The notes under the pieces: model-generated
Database searches by the model: none
What the model saw: only the letters and a program-made list of their open reading frames with translations
Told to the model about the DNA's origin: nothing
In this document: one piece after another, positions 43,859 to 54,641 of the stretch
Position numbering within the stretch: the first letter of the stretch is position 1
Layout: every line of letters starts with the position of its first letter
From: Mycolicibacterium vulneris
GTDB lineage: Bacteria; Actinomycetota; Actinomycetes; Mycobacteriales; Mycobacteriaceae
Length of the DNA stretch: 64,000 nt
NCBI RefSeq assembly: GCF_002104765.1
Contig: NZ_NCXM01000008.1
Coordinates: forward strand, 62,001 to 126,000
Reading direction: 5' to 3'
Made by a program: the position numbers and the translations under genes

Positions 43859-45169
43859 ATGCCAACCGTCGAGCCAACCGTCGAGCCAACTGCCAAGCCG
43901 GTCCCCAATCTGCCTCCCGGCTTCGACTTCACCGACCCGGACATCCACGCCGAGCGACTTCCGGTGGAAGAACTTGCCGAGCTGCGCCGGACCGCACCGA
44001 TCTGGTGGAACGAACAGCCGGACGGGGTGGGCGGATTCGACGACGGCGGCTTCTGGGTGGTGTCCAAGCACAAGGATGTCAAAGAGATTTCGCGGCGCAG
44101 CGACGTCTTCTCCAGCCTCGAGAACACCGCTCTGCCCCGATACAAAGAGGGCACGGTGCGCGAGCAGCGCGAGACGGGCAAGTTCGTGTTGCTCAACATG
44201 GACGCCCCGCAGCACACCCACCTCCGCAAAATCATTTCCCGCGGATTCACCCCCCGCGCCGTCGAGCTCCTGCGCGATGACCTGAACGAGCGCGCCCGGC
44301 GCATCGTCGCGGCCGCGGCGGCCGAGGGTTCCGGCGACTTCGTCGAGCAGGTGTCGTGCGAGCTCCCGCTGCAGGCGATCGCCGGGCTGATGGGGGTGCC
44401 GCAAGAGGACCGCATGAAGCTGTTCCACTGGTCGAACGAAATGGTGGGCGATCAGGATCCTGAGTTCGCCCGCAACGACGCGATGGGCGCCTCGATCGAA
44501 CTGATCACCTACGCCATGCAGATGGCCGCCGACCGTAAGCAGAACCCCGGAGACGACATCGTCACCAAGCTGATCGAGGCCGACGTCGACGGGCACAAGC
44601 TCTCCGACGACGAGTTCGGCTTCTTCGTGATCCTACTGGCCGTCGCGGGTAACGAGACCACCCGCAACTCGATCACCCAGGGCATGATGGCCTTCACCGA
44701 CTTCCCGGATCAGTGGGAGCTGTACAAGCGCGAGCGCCCCGTCACCACCGCCGACGAGATCGTGCGCTGGGCGACGCCGGTCACCTCATTCCAGCGGACC
44801 GCTCTGGAGGACTACGAGCTGTCCGGTGTGCAGATCAAGAAGGGCCAGCGGGTCGTAATGGTCTATCGCTCAGCCAATTTCGACGAGGACGTGTTCGATG
44901 ACCCATTCACCTTCAACATTCTGCGGGATCCCAACCCGCACGTGGGTTTCGGTGGCACCGGCGCGCACTACTGTCTGGGGGCCAACCTGGCGCGGATGAC
45001 CATCGACCTGATGTTCAATGCGATCGCCGACGCCATGCCCGATCTGGAATCGGCGGGCAAGCCCGAGCGACTCCGGTCGGGCTGGCTCAACGGAATCAAG
45101 CACTGGCAGGTCGACTATCACACCAACGGTGCCGAGAAATGCCCTGTCGCGCATCACGCGCAGGGGTGA
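43859..45169 (+). CDS. CYP125-family steroid C26-monooxygenase P450
   Basis: 436-aa cytochrome P450 closely resembling CYP125A1 (Rv3545c): NLPPGFDFTDPDIHAERLPVE and PIWWNEQ near the start, the I-helix motif VAGNETTRN, the ExxR helix EIVR, and the heme loop FGGTGAHYCLGA with the cysteine ligand. CYP125 enzymes oxidise the C26 methyl of cholesterol and cholestenone side chains. This copy lies between orthologues of Rv1891 and Rv1890c, not in the mce4/cholesterol island, so it is probably a paralogue; the canonical copy would be elsewhere. GAGGAGCGGG ribosome binding site present. Confidence 0.92.
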   Translation: MPTVEPTVEPTAKPVPNLPPGFDFTDPDIHAERLPVEELAELRRTAPIWWNEQPDGVGGFDDGGFWVVSKHKDVKEISRRSDVFSSLENTALPRYKEGTVREQRETGKFVLLNMDAPQHTHLRKIISRGFTPRAVELLRDDLNERARRIVAAAAAEGSGDFVEQVSCELPLQAIAGLMGVPQEDRMKLFHWSNEMVGDQDPEFARNDAMGASIELITYAMQMAADRKQNPGDDIVTKLIEADVDGHKLSDDEFGFFVILLAVAGNETTRNSITQGMMAFTDFPDQWELYKRERPVTTADEIVRWATPVTSFQRTALEDYELSGVQIKKGQRVVMVYRSANFDEDVFDDPFTFNILRDPNPHVGFGGTGAHYCLGANLARMTIDLMFNAIADAMPDLESAGKPERLRSGWLNGIKHWQVDYHTNGAEKCPVAHHAQG

Positions 45170-45181
45170 CAAGCTAGGGAC

Positions 45182-46195
45182 ATGCCCACTCATCGAGCCG
45201 TCCATGTCCCTTCCGCAGGTGCAGCTTTGGAGCTGGTCGACGCCGAAACCAAACCACCGGGTCGCGACGAGGTACGGCTGACGGTCGCTGCGTGCGGCAT
45301 CTGCGGCACCGACGCGCACTTCGTCAACGGCGGATTCCCCGGCATGTCCTGGCCGCTGACTCCCGGGCATGAAATCGCCGGCAAGATCGCCGAGATCGGC
45401 GATGGCGTACAGGATTTCGCGATCGGTGATCGCGTCGCGGTCGGCTGGTTCGGCGGTTGTTGCCAGCGCTGCAACCAATGCCGTAAGGGCCTGTTCATTC
45501 ACTGCGAGAACGGCAAGGTGCCGAGTTGGCAGTATCCCGGTGGATACGCGGAGTCGGTGACCGTGCCGGTGAGCGCGCTGGCCCGTATCCCGGACGAGCT
45601 CTCCGACGCCGAGGCCGCCCCGATGGGTTGTGCGGGCGTGACAACGTACAACGCCTTGCGGCACACCAAGGCGCTCCCCGGCGATCGGGTGGCGATTCTC
45701 GGTGTCGGCGGACTGGGCCACCTCGGCGTGCAGTTCGCCCGGGCGATGGGCTTCGAAACCATCGCGATCAACCGCGGTACCGGCAAGGCCGACGATGCCC
45801 GGAAGCTGGGCGCCCATCACTACATCGACTCCACCGCCAACGATCCCGCCGAGGCGCTGAAGGATCTTGGCGGCGCGACCGTTGTCCTGGCCACCGCCGG
45901 CAATTCACAAGCCATGGCCGCCACGGTCGGCGGCATACTCCCCCAAGGTGAACTGGTCACCATCGGGGTCACGCCCGAGCCGCTGCCGATCAGCCCGGTG
46001 CAACTGATAACGCCGGGCGTCAGCATCGTCGGCCATCCCTCCGGTACGGCGAAGGACGTCGAAGACACGATGCATTTCGCGGTCTTGTCCGGCGTGCGGG
46101 CGTGGATCGAGGAACTTCCGCTGTCCCAGGCCAAGGAGGGCTATGCGGCCCTGGAAGAGGGTCGGGCGCACTACCGGACCGTCTTGACCATGTGA
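45182..46195 (+). CDS. Zinc-dependent alcohol dehydrogenase paired with CYP125
   Basis: 337-aa medium-chain alcohol dehydrogenase (AdhP-like). Catalytic zinc ligands are in ACGICGTDAHFV and PGHE; the structural zinc loop is GCCQRCNQCRKGLFIHC, and the cofactor motif is GVGGLGHLG. It begins 12 bases after the CYP125 stop and is almost certainly co-transcribed. A natural proposal is oxidation of the C26 alcohol made by the P450 to the aldehyde; this is inferred from operon partnership, since CYP125 itself can oxidise further. Confidence 0.9.
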   Translation: MPTHRAVHVPSAGAALELVDAETKPPGRDEVRLTVAACGICGTDAHFVNGGFPGMSWPLTPGHEIAGKIAEIGDGVQDFAIGDRVAVGWFGGCCQRCNQCRKGLFIHCENGKVPSWQYPGGYAESVTVPVSALARIPDELSDAEAAPMGCAGVTTYNALRHTKALPGDRVAILGVGGLGHLGVQFARAMGFETIAINRGTGKADDARKLGAHHYIDSTANDPAEALKDLGGATVVLATAGNSQAMAATVGGILPQGELVTIGVTPEPLPISPVQLITPGVSIVGHPSGTAKDVEDTMHFAVLSGVRAWIEELPLSQAKEGYAALEEGRAHYRTVLTM

Positions 46196-46207
46196 CACAG
46201 TCGGTTC

Positions 46208-46768
46208 GTGACTTCCGACGAAAACTCGGTCTGGACGATCGGTCCGGCTGACGGTGAATTGTTGTTGCACACCGGTGTTGCCGGTAGGGCGGCACGGATG
46301 GGGCATCGTCTCACCATCGCGATGACGCGCTGGCGCGCCACCGTACGCTGGGCCGACTTTCGACCCGACAGCGCGGAGCTTGTGGTCGAGACCGATTCGT
46401 TCGAGGTGCTGCGCGGCGACGGCGGAGTCAAAGGGCTGTCCGGGACCGAGAAGGCATTGGTGCGGTCGAACGCGCTGAAGTCATTGTCCGCCAGTCGATT
46501 CCCCGAAATCCGATACACCACGGACGTCATCGAGGAGGCCGACGACGGGTACCGTCTGACCGGCACGCTCGAGATACGGGGAAAGTCGCGAGACCACGTG
46601 ATCGAGGTGCACACAGAAGATCTCGGGGAGTCATGGCGGATGTCGGTCGAATCCACCATCCGCCAGTCCGACTACGGCATCAAGCCCTACTCGCTGCTGA
46701 TGGGGTCGGTCCAAGTCGCAGACGAGGTGTCGTTGACTTTCTCCGCGGTTCGCGCCCAGGACAATTGA
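46208..46768 (+). CDS. YceI-family lipid-binding protein (Rv1890c-like)
   Basis: 186-aa YceI-like lipocalin fold protein: it begins with VWTIGPADGELLLHTGVAGRAARMGH and has LTGTLEIRGKSRDHVIEV and RMSVESTIRQSDYGIKPYS, close to the YceI C-terminal pattern. The family binds isoprenoid or other lipid chains. No signal peptide is evident, unlike many YceI proteins. Corresponds to Rv1890c by order. Twelve bases separate it from the alcohol dehydrogenase gene, so it may be transcribed with the CYP125 unit. Confidence 0.83.
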   Translation: MTSDENSVWTIGPADGELLLHTGVAGRAARMGHRLTIAMTRWRATVRWADFRPDSAELVVETDSFEVLRGDGGVKGLSGTEKALVRSNALKSLSASRFPEIRYTTDVIEEADDGYRLTGTLEIRGKSRDHVIEVHTEDLGESWRMSVESTIRQSDYGIKPYSLLMGSVQVADEVSLTFSAVRAQDN

Positions 46769-46797
46769 GCATCGGCGGCGCAGCGTCGGAATAAAGG

Positions 46798-47982
46798 TCA
46801 GGGCTGCGGGTCGGTCGCTGAGCGCGGGGATGAATCAGCCGCCGGTTCGCCGGTGTCGCCGGGAATGTGCTCCAGTACCCGCGTCAGGTACGGCTGTCGG
46901 TCGCCGCCGGCGCCCGGCTGCTCTTCCGGAGCGCTCGGCTCCGAAACCGGTTCCCCGGCAGGCGGCTTGGCCTGCGGAGCCGTTGGCTTGGTCGGCGGGG
47001 CCGCCGGAAGCGGTGCGACGGCCGTGACCGCCTCGGCGATCTGCGTTGTCGGCGGGTGGCTAGCGTGCTTCGGCGCGGGCGCCGCGCTGGCGGGACCGAC
47101 GTGAATCCCCACCGCGAGTGACACCGAGCCGACGAAGGTGATGGCGCCGGCCGCCAGCGCGGTGACGGCCCCGGAGTAGGACAATTGCCGCTTCTGGGTG
47201 GGTGCCGGAACGGGTTCGCTGACGTCCTCCACCAACTGCTCGTCGGTGAACTCGGTGCTGCGGGCCGCGGACAGTGCGGCGCCGCGCGCGATGGTCACCT
47301 GGGCCATCGACTGTACGAAAACCGGCACCGGCAAAGTCTTTTCGAGTTGCCAGGAGAGCCCGTCGATGTCGTCGTGGGCACCGACGACCACAACGCCGCC
47401 CGGCTGCCATCCGTTGCGCTCGAACATGCCGGTGAGCCAGCGGGTCAGGCCGTCGAAGCCGCCGCGCACGTGCTTGGTCGCGGTCTGGGTCTCCCCATCA
47501 TGGGTGTCGACCATGACGACGGTGGTCGCGTCGTGGTCGAGAATGCAGACCGCCGTCTGCTCGTAGCCGATGACGGGCGCGATGGCCTGAGCCAACGTCT
47601 CGAACGCGTCCAGGAACCGGATCGGCACGACGTTGTCGAATCCGGCATCGGTCAACGCCTCCAGCACCAGCGCGGCCTGTGCGGATGCTTCGTCGTTCCA
47701 GGTCACTCCGATGACACGCAGGCGGTGGTCGCTTGCCGCCGCTGCCGTGTCGACCCGCAATACCTCGTCTACCACTTGCTCTGCGGTACCGACGGCGTGA
47801 ACGCCGTGGCCAGCGCGTAGCGCCAGCTCCTGGTGATCCAGGATGGTGCCATCCGCGCCGTGTCCTTCAGCGAGGACCCAACCAACGGTGGTCGGCGTCA
47901 CTGACAGGCCAAGAACCGTGTCCAAATCTATGCCCCAATCGGTCCCGCGTCCGACGCCCTCAGCCGCACCGACGCGCACCAT
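46798..47982 (-). CDS. DUF7159-type membrane protein with Pro-rich tail (Rv1887-like)
   Basis: About 394 aa from the ATG at 47982, though the family N-terminus (MDTVLGLSVTPTTVGWV) would use a TTG at 47925. The N-terminal half has an actin-like/ATPase-like fold with DHDATTVVMVDTHDG; then a single membrane segment (about residues 270-290, SGAVTALAAGAITFVGSVSLAVGI) and a long Pro/Ala/Glu-rich extracytoplasmic tail. Conserved in mycobacteria, role unknown, probably cell-envelope. Resembles Rv1887 in position and size. Confidence 0.78.
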   Translation of the reverse strand: MVRVGAAEGVGRGTDWGIDLDTVLGLSVTPTTVGWVLAEGHGADGTILDHQELALRAGHGVHAVGTAEQVVDEVLRVDTAAAASDHRLRVIGVTWNDEASAQAALVLEALTDAGFDNVVPIRFLDAFETLAQAIAPVIGYEQTAVCILDHDATTVVMVDTHDGETQTATKHVRGGFDGLTRWLTGMFERNGWQPGGVVVVGAHDDIDGLSWQLEKTLPVPVFVQSMAQVTIARGAALSAARSTEFTDEQLVEDVSEPVPAPTQKRQLSYSGAVTALAAGAITFVGSVSLAVGIHVGPASAAPAPKHASHPPTTQIAEAVTAVAPLPAAPPTKPTAPQAKPPAGEPVSEPSAPEEQPGAGGDRQPYLTRVLEHIPGDTGEPAADSSPRSATDPQP

Positions 47983-49603
<1,621 letters not shown>

Positions 49604-49621
49604 CCCTTCGCCCGGCTCGTT

Positions 49622-49659
49622 CACTACTGCGCCTGACAACTTGGTCAGGCGCAGTAGTG
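49622..49659 (+). terminator. Strong hairpin terminator after fbpB
   Basis: A 16-base-pair perfect stem (CACTACTGCGCCTGAC and its complement) closes a six-base AACTTG loop. It begins 18 bases after the fbpB stop codon. There is no T-run, typical of mycobacterial terminators. It separates fbpB from the chorismate mutase gene. Confidence 0.8.
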
Positions 49660-49775
49660 GTTAAGGGGCCGACAGCCCGGCGGTTTCGTCGTCCGGCGAC
49701 AAATGATCACTGTGACGGCATCACGTCGGAGCTTCTCGGCCGACGCCGGGCCACCGACACGCCAGAATCATCGTC

Positions 49776-50360
49776 ATGCACCGCAGCGTTCGCCCGCCCC
49801 GCCTGGCTGCGGCCGCGCGCTGTGCTGCCGTGATCGGCGGCCTGGCGATGCTTGTGGCGCCGGTACGGGCCGACTCGGCGAGCCCGCTGACCCCCTTGGT
49901 CGACGCCGCCGCGCAACGGCTGCAGGTTGCCGAGCCCGTCGCCGCCTACAAATGGAACCAGCACGGCGCCATCGAAGACCCGGCCCGCGTCCAGCAGGAG
50001 CTGGCCAGGCTGGGCGACGAGGCCGACGCCGGACACGTCGACCGCGACTACGTCACGCGGGTTTTCAGGGACCAGATCGGCGCCACCGAGGCCATCGAAT
50101 ACGGCCGGTTCGCGGACTGGAAGCTGAACCCGGCAAGCGCTCCGGCCGACTCGCCGGACCTATCGGCGTCGCGGTCAGCAATCGACGCCCTCAACCGGAC
50201 GATGCTGACCCAGATTGTGGCCAACTGGAGCCTGCTGCACTCGCCGGAATGTGCCGCGAAACGCGACGCCGCACGAAGCGGCGTCATCCGGGATCGTCAG
50301 CTCGACAGCCTGTACCAAAAGGCCCTGTCATCAGCGACGCAGTCGTATTGCCAGCAATAA
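49776..50360 (+). CDS. Secreted chorismate mutase (AroQ-gamma, Rv1885c-like)
   Basis: 194-aa exported AroQ-type chorismate mutase that turns chorismate into prephenate. A signal peptide (about residues 1-33, ending PVRA) precedes a helical domain with [48 protein letters not shown] and a C-terminal pair of cysteines (SPECAA, SYCQQ) that form a disulfide in the M. tuberculosis enzyme. The active site is all-helical within one chain. Matches Rv1885c in order. Why mycobacteria export this activity is still unclear. Confidence 0.94.
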   Translation: MHRSVRPPRLAAAARCAAVIGGLAMLVAPVRADSASPLTPLVDAAAQRLQVAEPVAAYKWNQHGAIEDPARVQQELARLGDEADAGHVDRDYVTRVFRDQIGATEAIEYGRFADWKLNPASAPADSPDLSASRSAIDALNRTMLTQIVANWSLLHSPECAAKRDAARSGVIRDRQLDSLYQKALSSATQSYCQQ

Positions 50361-50492
50361 TTTAATTTTTCCTCACCGATTTCTAACGGTCCGATTTGGC
50401 CTGCCGATAAGGCGGTTTCCGCAGATAGATGACATATCTCGCGCCATTTTCAAATAGGTAACGCTTTGGCCACACGCGCCGAAATCCTGGAC

Positions 50493-50903
50493 ATGAAAGT
50501 TCTCTGCAAGCTTCTCGTCAAGTCCGTAGCGGTCGGCGGGTTCGTTGCAGCGTCGATGGCTTCGTCCACGGGTGTGGTGAGCGCGGAAACCGCTCCCAAC
50601 TGGGACGCGATCGCTCAATGCGAATCCGGTGGCAACTGGCACGCCAACACCGGGAACGGCGAATACGGTGGGCTGCAATTCAAACCGAGCACCTGGGCCC
50701 GCTACGGCGGCGTCGGTAACCCCGCTGCCGCATCCAGGGAGCAGCAAATCGCCGTGGCCAACCGGGTTTTCGCCGAAGAGGGCGTGGAGGCCTGGCCAAA
50801 GTGCGGCGCGCAGTCCGGCCTGCCAATCGGTTGGTACTCGCACCCGGCCCAGGGCATCAAGCAGATCATCAACGGGCTGATCCAGGCGGCCGTCCCGCAC
50901 TGA
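50493..50903 (+). CDS. rpfC: Resuscitation-promoting factor RpfC
   Basis: 136-aa muralytic factor of the Rpf family, a lysozyme/transglycosylase-like peptidoglycan hydrolase that promotes revival of dormant cells. The signal peptide ([25 protein letters not shown]) is followed by the Rpf domain [14 protein letters not shown] with the catalytic Glu, and [14 protein letters not shown], ending with a cysteine that pairs with the first (KCG). Matches Rv1884c. The ATG at 50493 is preferred over a TTG at 50466. Confidence 0.95.
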   Translation: MKVLCKLLVKSVAVGGFVAASMASSTGVVSAETAPNWDAIAQCESGGNWHANTGNGEYGGLQFKPSTWARYGGVGNPAAASREQQIAVANRVFAEEGVEAWPKCGAQSGLPIGWYSHPAQGIKQIINGLIQAAVPH

Positions 50904-50956
50904 TGAAACGCCCCTGCGGCCTATGTCCCAGCGCCTAGCTATGTTTGGATCAGCCC

Positions 50957-51412
50957 ATGGAAGGTTCGGCGACTGTTCATATGGCGGCGCCTGCGGCCAA
51001 GATCTGGAATCTCATCGCAGACGTCCGCAACACCGGAAAGTTCTCCCCGGAAGTTTTTGAAGCCGAGTGGCTGGGCGGCGCGACTGGCCCGGCCCTCGGC
51101 GCGAAATTCCGCGGCCACGTCAAGCGCAACGAGATGGGCCCGGTGTATTGGACGACGTGCAAGGTCACCGCGTGCGAACCGGGTCGCGAATTCGGCTTCA
51201 CGGTGCTGCTCGGTGACAGGCCGGTCAACAACTGGCACTACCGCCTGGCGCCCAGCGGCGGCGGGACCGACGTCACCGAGTCGTTTCGGCTCAACCCGGC
51301 GCCGTGGCTCGGGGTGTACTGGTTGTTCGGCGGCTTTCTGCGCAAGCGCCGCAACATCCGTGACATGACCAAGACGCTGAACCGCATCAAAGACGTGGCC
51401 GAGGCGGACTGA
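50957..51412 (+). CDS. SRPBCC-fold protein (Rv1883c-like)
   Basis: 151-aa helix-grip protein: VHMAAPAAKIWNLIADVRNTGKF at the start, FRGHVKRNEMGPVYWTTCKV in the sheet, and a final helix GFLRKRRNIRDMTKTLNRI. Ligand unknown. Matches Rv1883c in order and size. It begins 53 bases after rpfC and only five bases before the SDR gene, suggesting co-transcription with the SDR and lppE. Confidence 0.87.
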   Translation: MEGSATVHMAAPAAKIWNLIADVRNTGKFSPEVFEAEWLGGATGPALGAKFRGHVKRNEMGPVYWTTCKVTACEPGREFGFTVLLGDRPVNNWHYRLAPSGGGTDVTESFRLNPAPWLGVYWLFGGFLRKRRNIRDMTKTLNRIKDVAEAD

Positions 51413-51417
51413 CGCTC

Positions 51418-52251
51418 GTGAAATCGGTCTTCATCACCGGCGCGGGCAGCGGCATGGGCCGCGCGGGGGCAAAGCTGTTCCACGCCAAGGGTTGGCGGGT
51501 GGGCGCGGTCGACCGCAACGAGGCCGGCCTTGCGACCCTGAGCGATGAACTCGGTGACGATCGGCTGTGGACCCGCGCCGTCGATGTGACGGACAAGGCG
51601 GCCCTCGACGGCGCCCTGGCCGATTTCTGCGCCGGCAACACCGGTGGCGGCCTGGACATGATGTGGAACAACGCCGGCATCGGCGAATCCGGCTGGTTCG
51701 AGGACGTGCCCTATGACGCCGCGATGCGCGTCGTCGACGTGAACTTCAAGGCGGTCCTGACCGGTGCCTACGCCTCGCTGCCGTACCTCAAGAAAACCCC
51801 CGGCAGCCTGATGTTCTCGACGTCGTCGTCGTCGGGCACCTATGGCATGCCTCGCCTGGCGGTCTACTCGTCCACCAAGCACGCGGTCAAAGGTCTGACG
51901 GAGGCCCTGAGCGTGGAATGGCAGCGACACGGGGTGCGCGTCGCCGATGTACTACCCGGTCTGATCGACACCGCCATCCTCACGACGACGGCCAACCACT
52001 CCGACGACCGGACCGCGCCCATGACGGCCGAGCAACTGCGGGCCACGGCGCCGAAGAAGGGCATGCTTCGATTGATGCCGGCAAGCAGCGTGGCCGAGAC
52101 GGCGTGGCAGGCCTACCACAATCAAAAGCGGTTGCATTGGTATGTGCCGAAGAGCATTCGCCTGATTGACTTTTTCAAGGGTTTGAGCCCGGAATTCGTG
52201 CGCCGCAGCATCGTCAAGTCCCTACCCAAGCTGGTGCCGAAGCAACAATAA
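51418..52251 (+). CDS. Short-chain dehydrogenase (Rv1882c-like)
   Basis: 277-aa classical SDR. The cofactor motif is TGAGSGMG near residue 7, NNAGIG follows near 80, and the catalytic motif is YSSTKHA. Residues TTTANHSDDRTAPMT form a substrate-loop insert. Length matches Rv1882c. The GTG at 51418 is used, five bases after the SRPBCC stop. Possibly acts on the ligand of the co-transcribed SRPBCC protein; that is speculation from arrangement. Confidence 0.93.
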   Translation: MKSVFITGAGSGMGRAGAKLFHAKGWRVGAVDRNEAGLATLSDELGDDRLWTRAVDVTDKAALDGALADFCAGNTGGGLDMMWNNAGIGESGWFEDVPYDAAMRVVDVNFKAVLTGAYASLPYLKKTPGSLMFSTSSSSGTYGMPRLAVYSSTKHAVKGLTEALSVEWQRHGVRVADVLPGLIDTAILTTTANHSDDRTAPMTAEQLRATAPKKGMLRLMPASSVAETAWQAYHNQKRLHWYVPKSIRLIDFFKGLSPEFVRRSIVKSLPKLVPKQQ

Positions 52252-52263
52252 GGAGGTCGGCTG

Positions 52264-52686
52264 GTGCAAAATCGGTTGCTCATAGTGGCTTTGGTCCTGG
52301 CCGCGGTCGTCGTCAGCGTCGCCGGGTGCAGCGCCGCCCAGACGACACCTCGCCGGGCCGCCCGCCTGACCATCGACGGCGCGACTCACACGACGCGTCC
52401 CCCCGCGTGCCGGCAGGATCAGATGTATCGGACCATCAACATCGGCGACCACGATGGCGGGGTTGAAGCGGTGGTGTTGCTCAGCGGTTACCGGGTGATG
52501 CCGCAGTGGGTGAAGATCCGCAATGTCGACGGCTTCACCGGCAGTTTCTGGCAAGGCGGGGTGGGAGACGCGCATGTCGACCTCACCAACGACGCATACA
52601 CCATCACGGGCAGCGCGTACGGCATCAACAGCAGCAACCCCAATAAAGTGGTGACCACCGACTTCAAAATCGTCGCTGAGTGCTGA
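52264..52686 (+). CDS. lppE: Lipoprotein LppE
   Basis: 140-aa lipoprotein. The lipobox is SVAGC with Cys22 after a hydrophobic signal (LLIVALVLAAVVV). The mature part is beta-rich, with GGVEAVVLLSGYRVMPQWVKIRN and paired cysteines (ACRQDQM, VAEC). The start is a GTG at 52264 with AATAAGGAGG ribosome binding site. The length equals that of LppE (Rv1881c). Function unknown; extracytoplasmic. Confidence 0.9.
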   Translation: MQNRLLIVALVLAAVVVSVAGCSAAQTTPRRAARLTIDGATHTTRPPACRQDQMYRTINIGDHDGGVEAVVLLSGYRVMPQWVKIRNVDGFTGSFWQGGVGDAHVDLTNDAYTITGSAYGINSSNPNKVVTTDFKIVAEC

Positions 52687-52741
52687 CTCTCGAGGTGGTC
52701 GGGGCCTAGGCTCGAAACGACACCGGACCAGGGAGGGGCCA

Positions 52742-54064
52742 GTGAAGGAACGATTGCACTGGTTCGCGATGCATGGCTTCATCCGGGGAGCCGCTGCGCT
52801 CGGAGCCCGGCGCGGTGAGGTCCAGGCCCGGCTGATCGCCGATCCGGCGGTCGCCGCCGACCCGATCCCCTACTACGACGAGGTCCGCGCCCGGGGCAAG
52901 CTGGTGAAGGGCCGCGTCGCCTATCTGACGGCGGATCACGCGCTCGCCCATGAGCTGCTGCGGTCCGATGATTTCCGGGTGCTGATCTTCGGATCGAACC
53001 TGCCGGCGCCACTGCGATGGCTGGAGCGCCGTACCCGCGATGACCTCCTGCATCCACTACGGGCACCGTCGTTACTGGCGGTCGAGCCGCCCGACCACAC
53101 CCGCTACCGCAAGACCGTATCGGCGGTGTTTACCCCCAGAGCGGTTGCCGCGCTGCGAGATCGGGTGGAGCAGACGGCCGCCGAACTGCTTGACCGGCTG
53201 GCCGGCGAGGTGGGTGTCGTGGACATCGTCCGGCGGTACTGCGCGCAACTTCCGGTTTCGATCATCAGTGAGATCCTCGGCGTGCCGGAGACCGAGCGGC
53301 GGCGTGTGCTGGAATTCGGGCAACTGGCCGCCCCGAGTCTCGACATCGGATTGCCGTGGCGACAGTACCGCAGCGTGCAGGAAGGCATTGCCGGCTTCAG
53401 CTCCTGGCTCGACGAGCACCTGCAGCAGTTGCGCTTGGAACCCAGCGACAATTTGATGAGTCAGCTGATCCAGACCGCCGAAAGCGGCTCTGCGGAAACG
53501 TATCTCAACGAGAAAGAGTTGCAGGCGATCGCCGGTCTGGTGTTGGCCGCCGGTTTCGAGACCACCGTGAATCTGCTCGGCAACGGGATCCGAATGCTGA
53601 TGGACGCGCCCCAGCACCTCGACACCCTGCGACGGCGCCCCGAGCTGTGGCCCAACGCGGTCGAAGAGATCCTGCGGCTGGAGTCGCCGGTGCAACTCAC
53701 CGCACGGTTGGCGCTCAACGATGTCGAGATAGCCGGCCGGCAGTTAGAGCGCGGCGATTTGGTGCTGGTGTATCTGGCCGCCGCCAATCGGGATCCCGCC
53801 GTGTTCCCCGACCCGCATCGCTTCGACATCGAAAGGGAGAATGCCGGAAGGCATCTCGCCTTCTCCGGTGGCCGGCACTTCTGCCTCGGCGCCGCCCTCG
53901 CGCGTGCCGAGGGCGAAGTCGGACTGCGCACGTTTTTCGACCGCTTCCCCGGGGTGCGCGCGGCGGGTGCCGGATGCAGGCGCGAAACCCGCGTCCTGCG
54001 GGGCTGGTCGTCGTTGCCGGTGAACCTGGGGCCGGCCCGGTCGATGGCCGCGGTGGACTGCTAG
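52742..54064 (+). CDS. cyp140: Cytochrome P450 CYP140
   Basis: 440-aa soluble P450 with I-helix AAGFETTVNLLGN, the EEILR ExxR helix and the heme loop FSGGRHFCLGAAL. Size and order match CYP140 (Rv1880c); the natural substrate is not established. A GTG at 52742 begins the frame after a GGGAGGGG ribosome binding site. It follows lppE by 55 bases and is the last gene of this conserved run before the 54.1 kb accessory genes. Confidence 0.95.
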   Translation: MKERLHWFAMHGFIRGAAALGARRGEVQARLIADPAVAADPIPYYDEVRARGKLVKGRVAYLTADHALAHELLRSDDFRVLIFGSNLPAPLRWLERRTRDDLLHPLRAPSLLAVEPPDHTRYRKTVSAVFTPRAVAALRDRVEQTAAELLDRLAGEVGVVDIVRRYCAQLPVSIISEILGVPETERRRVLEFGQLAAPSLDIGLPWRQYRSVQEGIAGFSSWLDEHLQQLRLEPSDNLMSQLIQTAESGSAETYLNEKELQAIAGLVLAAGFETTVNLLGNGIRMLMDAPQHLDTLRRRPELWPNAVEEILRLESPVQLTARLALNDVEIAGRQLERGDLVLVYLAAANRDPAVFPDPHRFDIERENAGRHLAFSGGRHFCLGAALARAEGEVGLRTFFDRFPGVRAAGAGCRRETRVLRGWSSLPVNLGPARSMAAVDC

Positions 54065-54134
54065 CGGTCCACGCCGCGTGAACCCCCGGCCAACTCATTG
54101 ACACCTGGGCGGCAACAGGGTTCTATTTGCCGTT

Positions 54135-54593
54135 ATGACAGAGGTTTCTATGATCGCGGTCGAGGATGTCGTACGAGGGCTGTGGCAGGCCCTGTCGCGG
54201 CGCGACTGGGAAGCGATCAAGACGTTCCTGTCCGACGACTGCCTCTATGTCGACATGCCCGTCCCCGCTTTGGCGGCCCGTGGTCCGGAGGACATTGTCA
54301 AACGCCTCAAGATGGGGCTCGAGCAGTTGGCCGGCTACGAGAACCACACCGGGGTGCTGGTGTCCAACGGCTCCGACGTGCTCTACGAGCACTCCGAGAC
54401 GTGGACATTCGCCACTGGCGAACAGGGTGTGCTGCGATTCGTGACGGTCCACAAAGTCGTCGACGGCAAAGTGACTGTCTGGAAAGACTATTGGGACTTC
54501 AACAGCCTGGTTGCCTTCGCTCCCCCGAACCACTTCGAGGGCTTGGCAAATGGTGATGTGAGTTGGGTGTTCGACGCGTCAGCGCTGGTTTGA
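54135..54593 (+). CDS. NTF2-like / SnoaL-fold protein
   Basis: 152-aa protein of the limonene-epoxide-hydrolase/SnoaL superfamily: MIAVEDVVRGLWQALSRRDWEAIKTFLSDDCLYVDMP, then RGPEDIVKRL and FVTVHKVVDGKVTVWKDYWDFN, the conserved cone-shaped core. The acidic residues typical of enzymatic members are partly present, but the substrate is not predictable. Convergent with the SRPBCC gene after about 50 bases. Not part of the M. tuberculosis order that I recall between cyp140 and Rv1879. Confidence 0.87.
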   Translation: MTEVSMIAVEDVVRGLWQALSRRDWEAIKTFLSDDCLYVDMPVPALAARGPEDIVKRLKMGLEQLAGYENHTGVLVSNGSDVLYEHSETWTFATGEQGVLRFVTVHKVVDGKVTVWKDYWDFNSLVAFAPPNHFEGLANGDVSWVFDASALV

Positions 54594-54641
54594 CGGTCCG
54601 TTCTCAAGGCAGACCTGCGGCGGTGGAATGCGTCATTCAGG

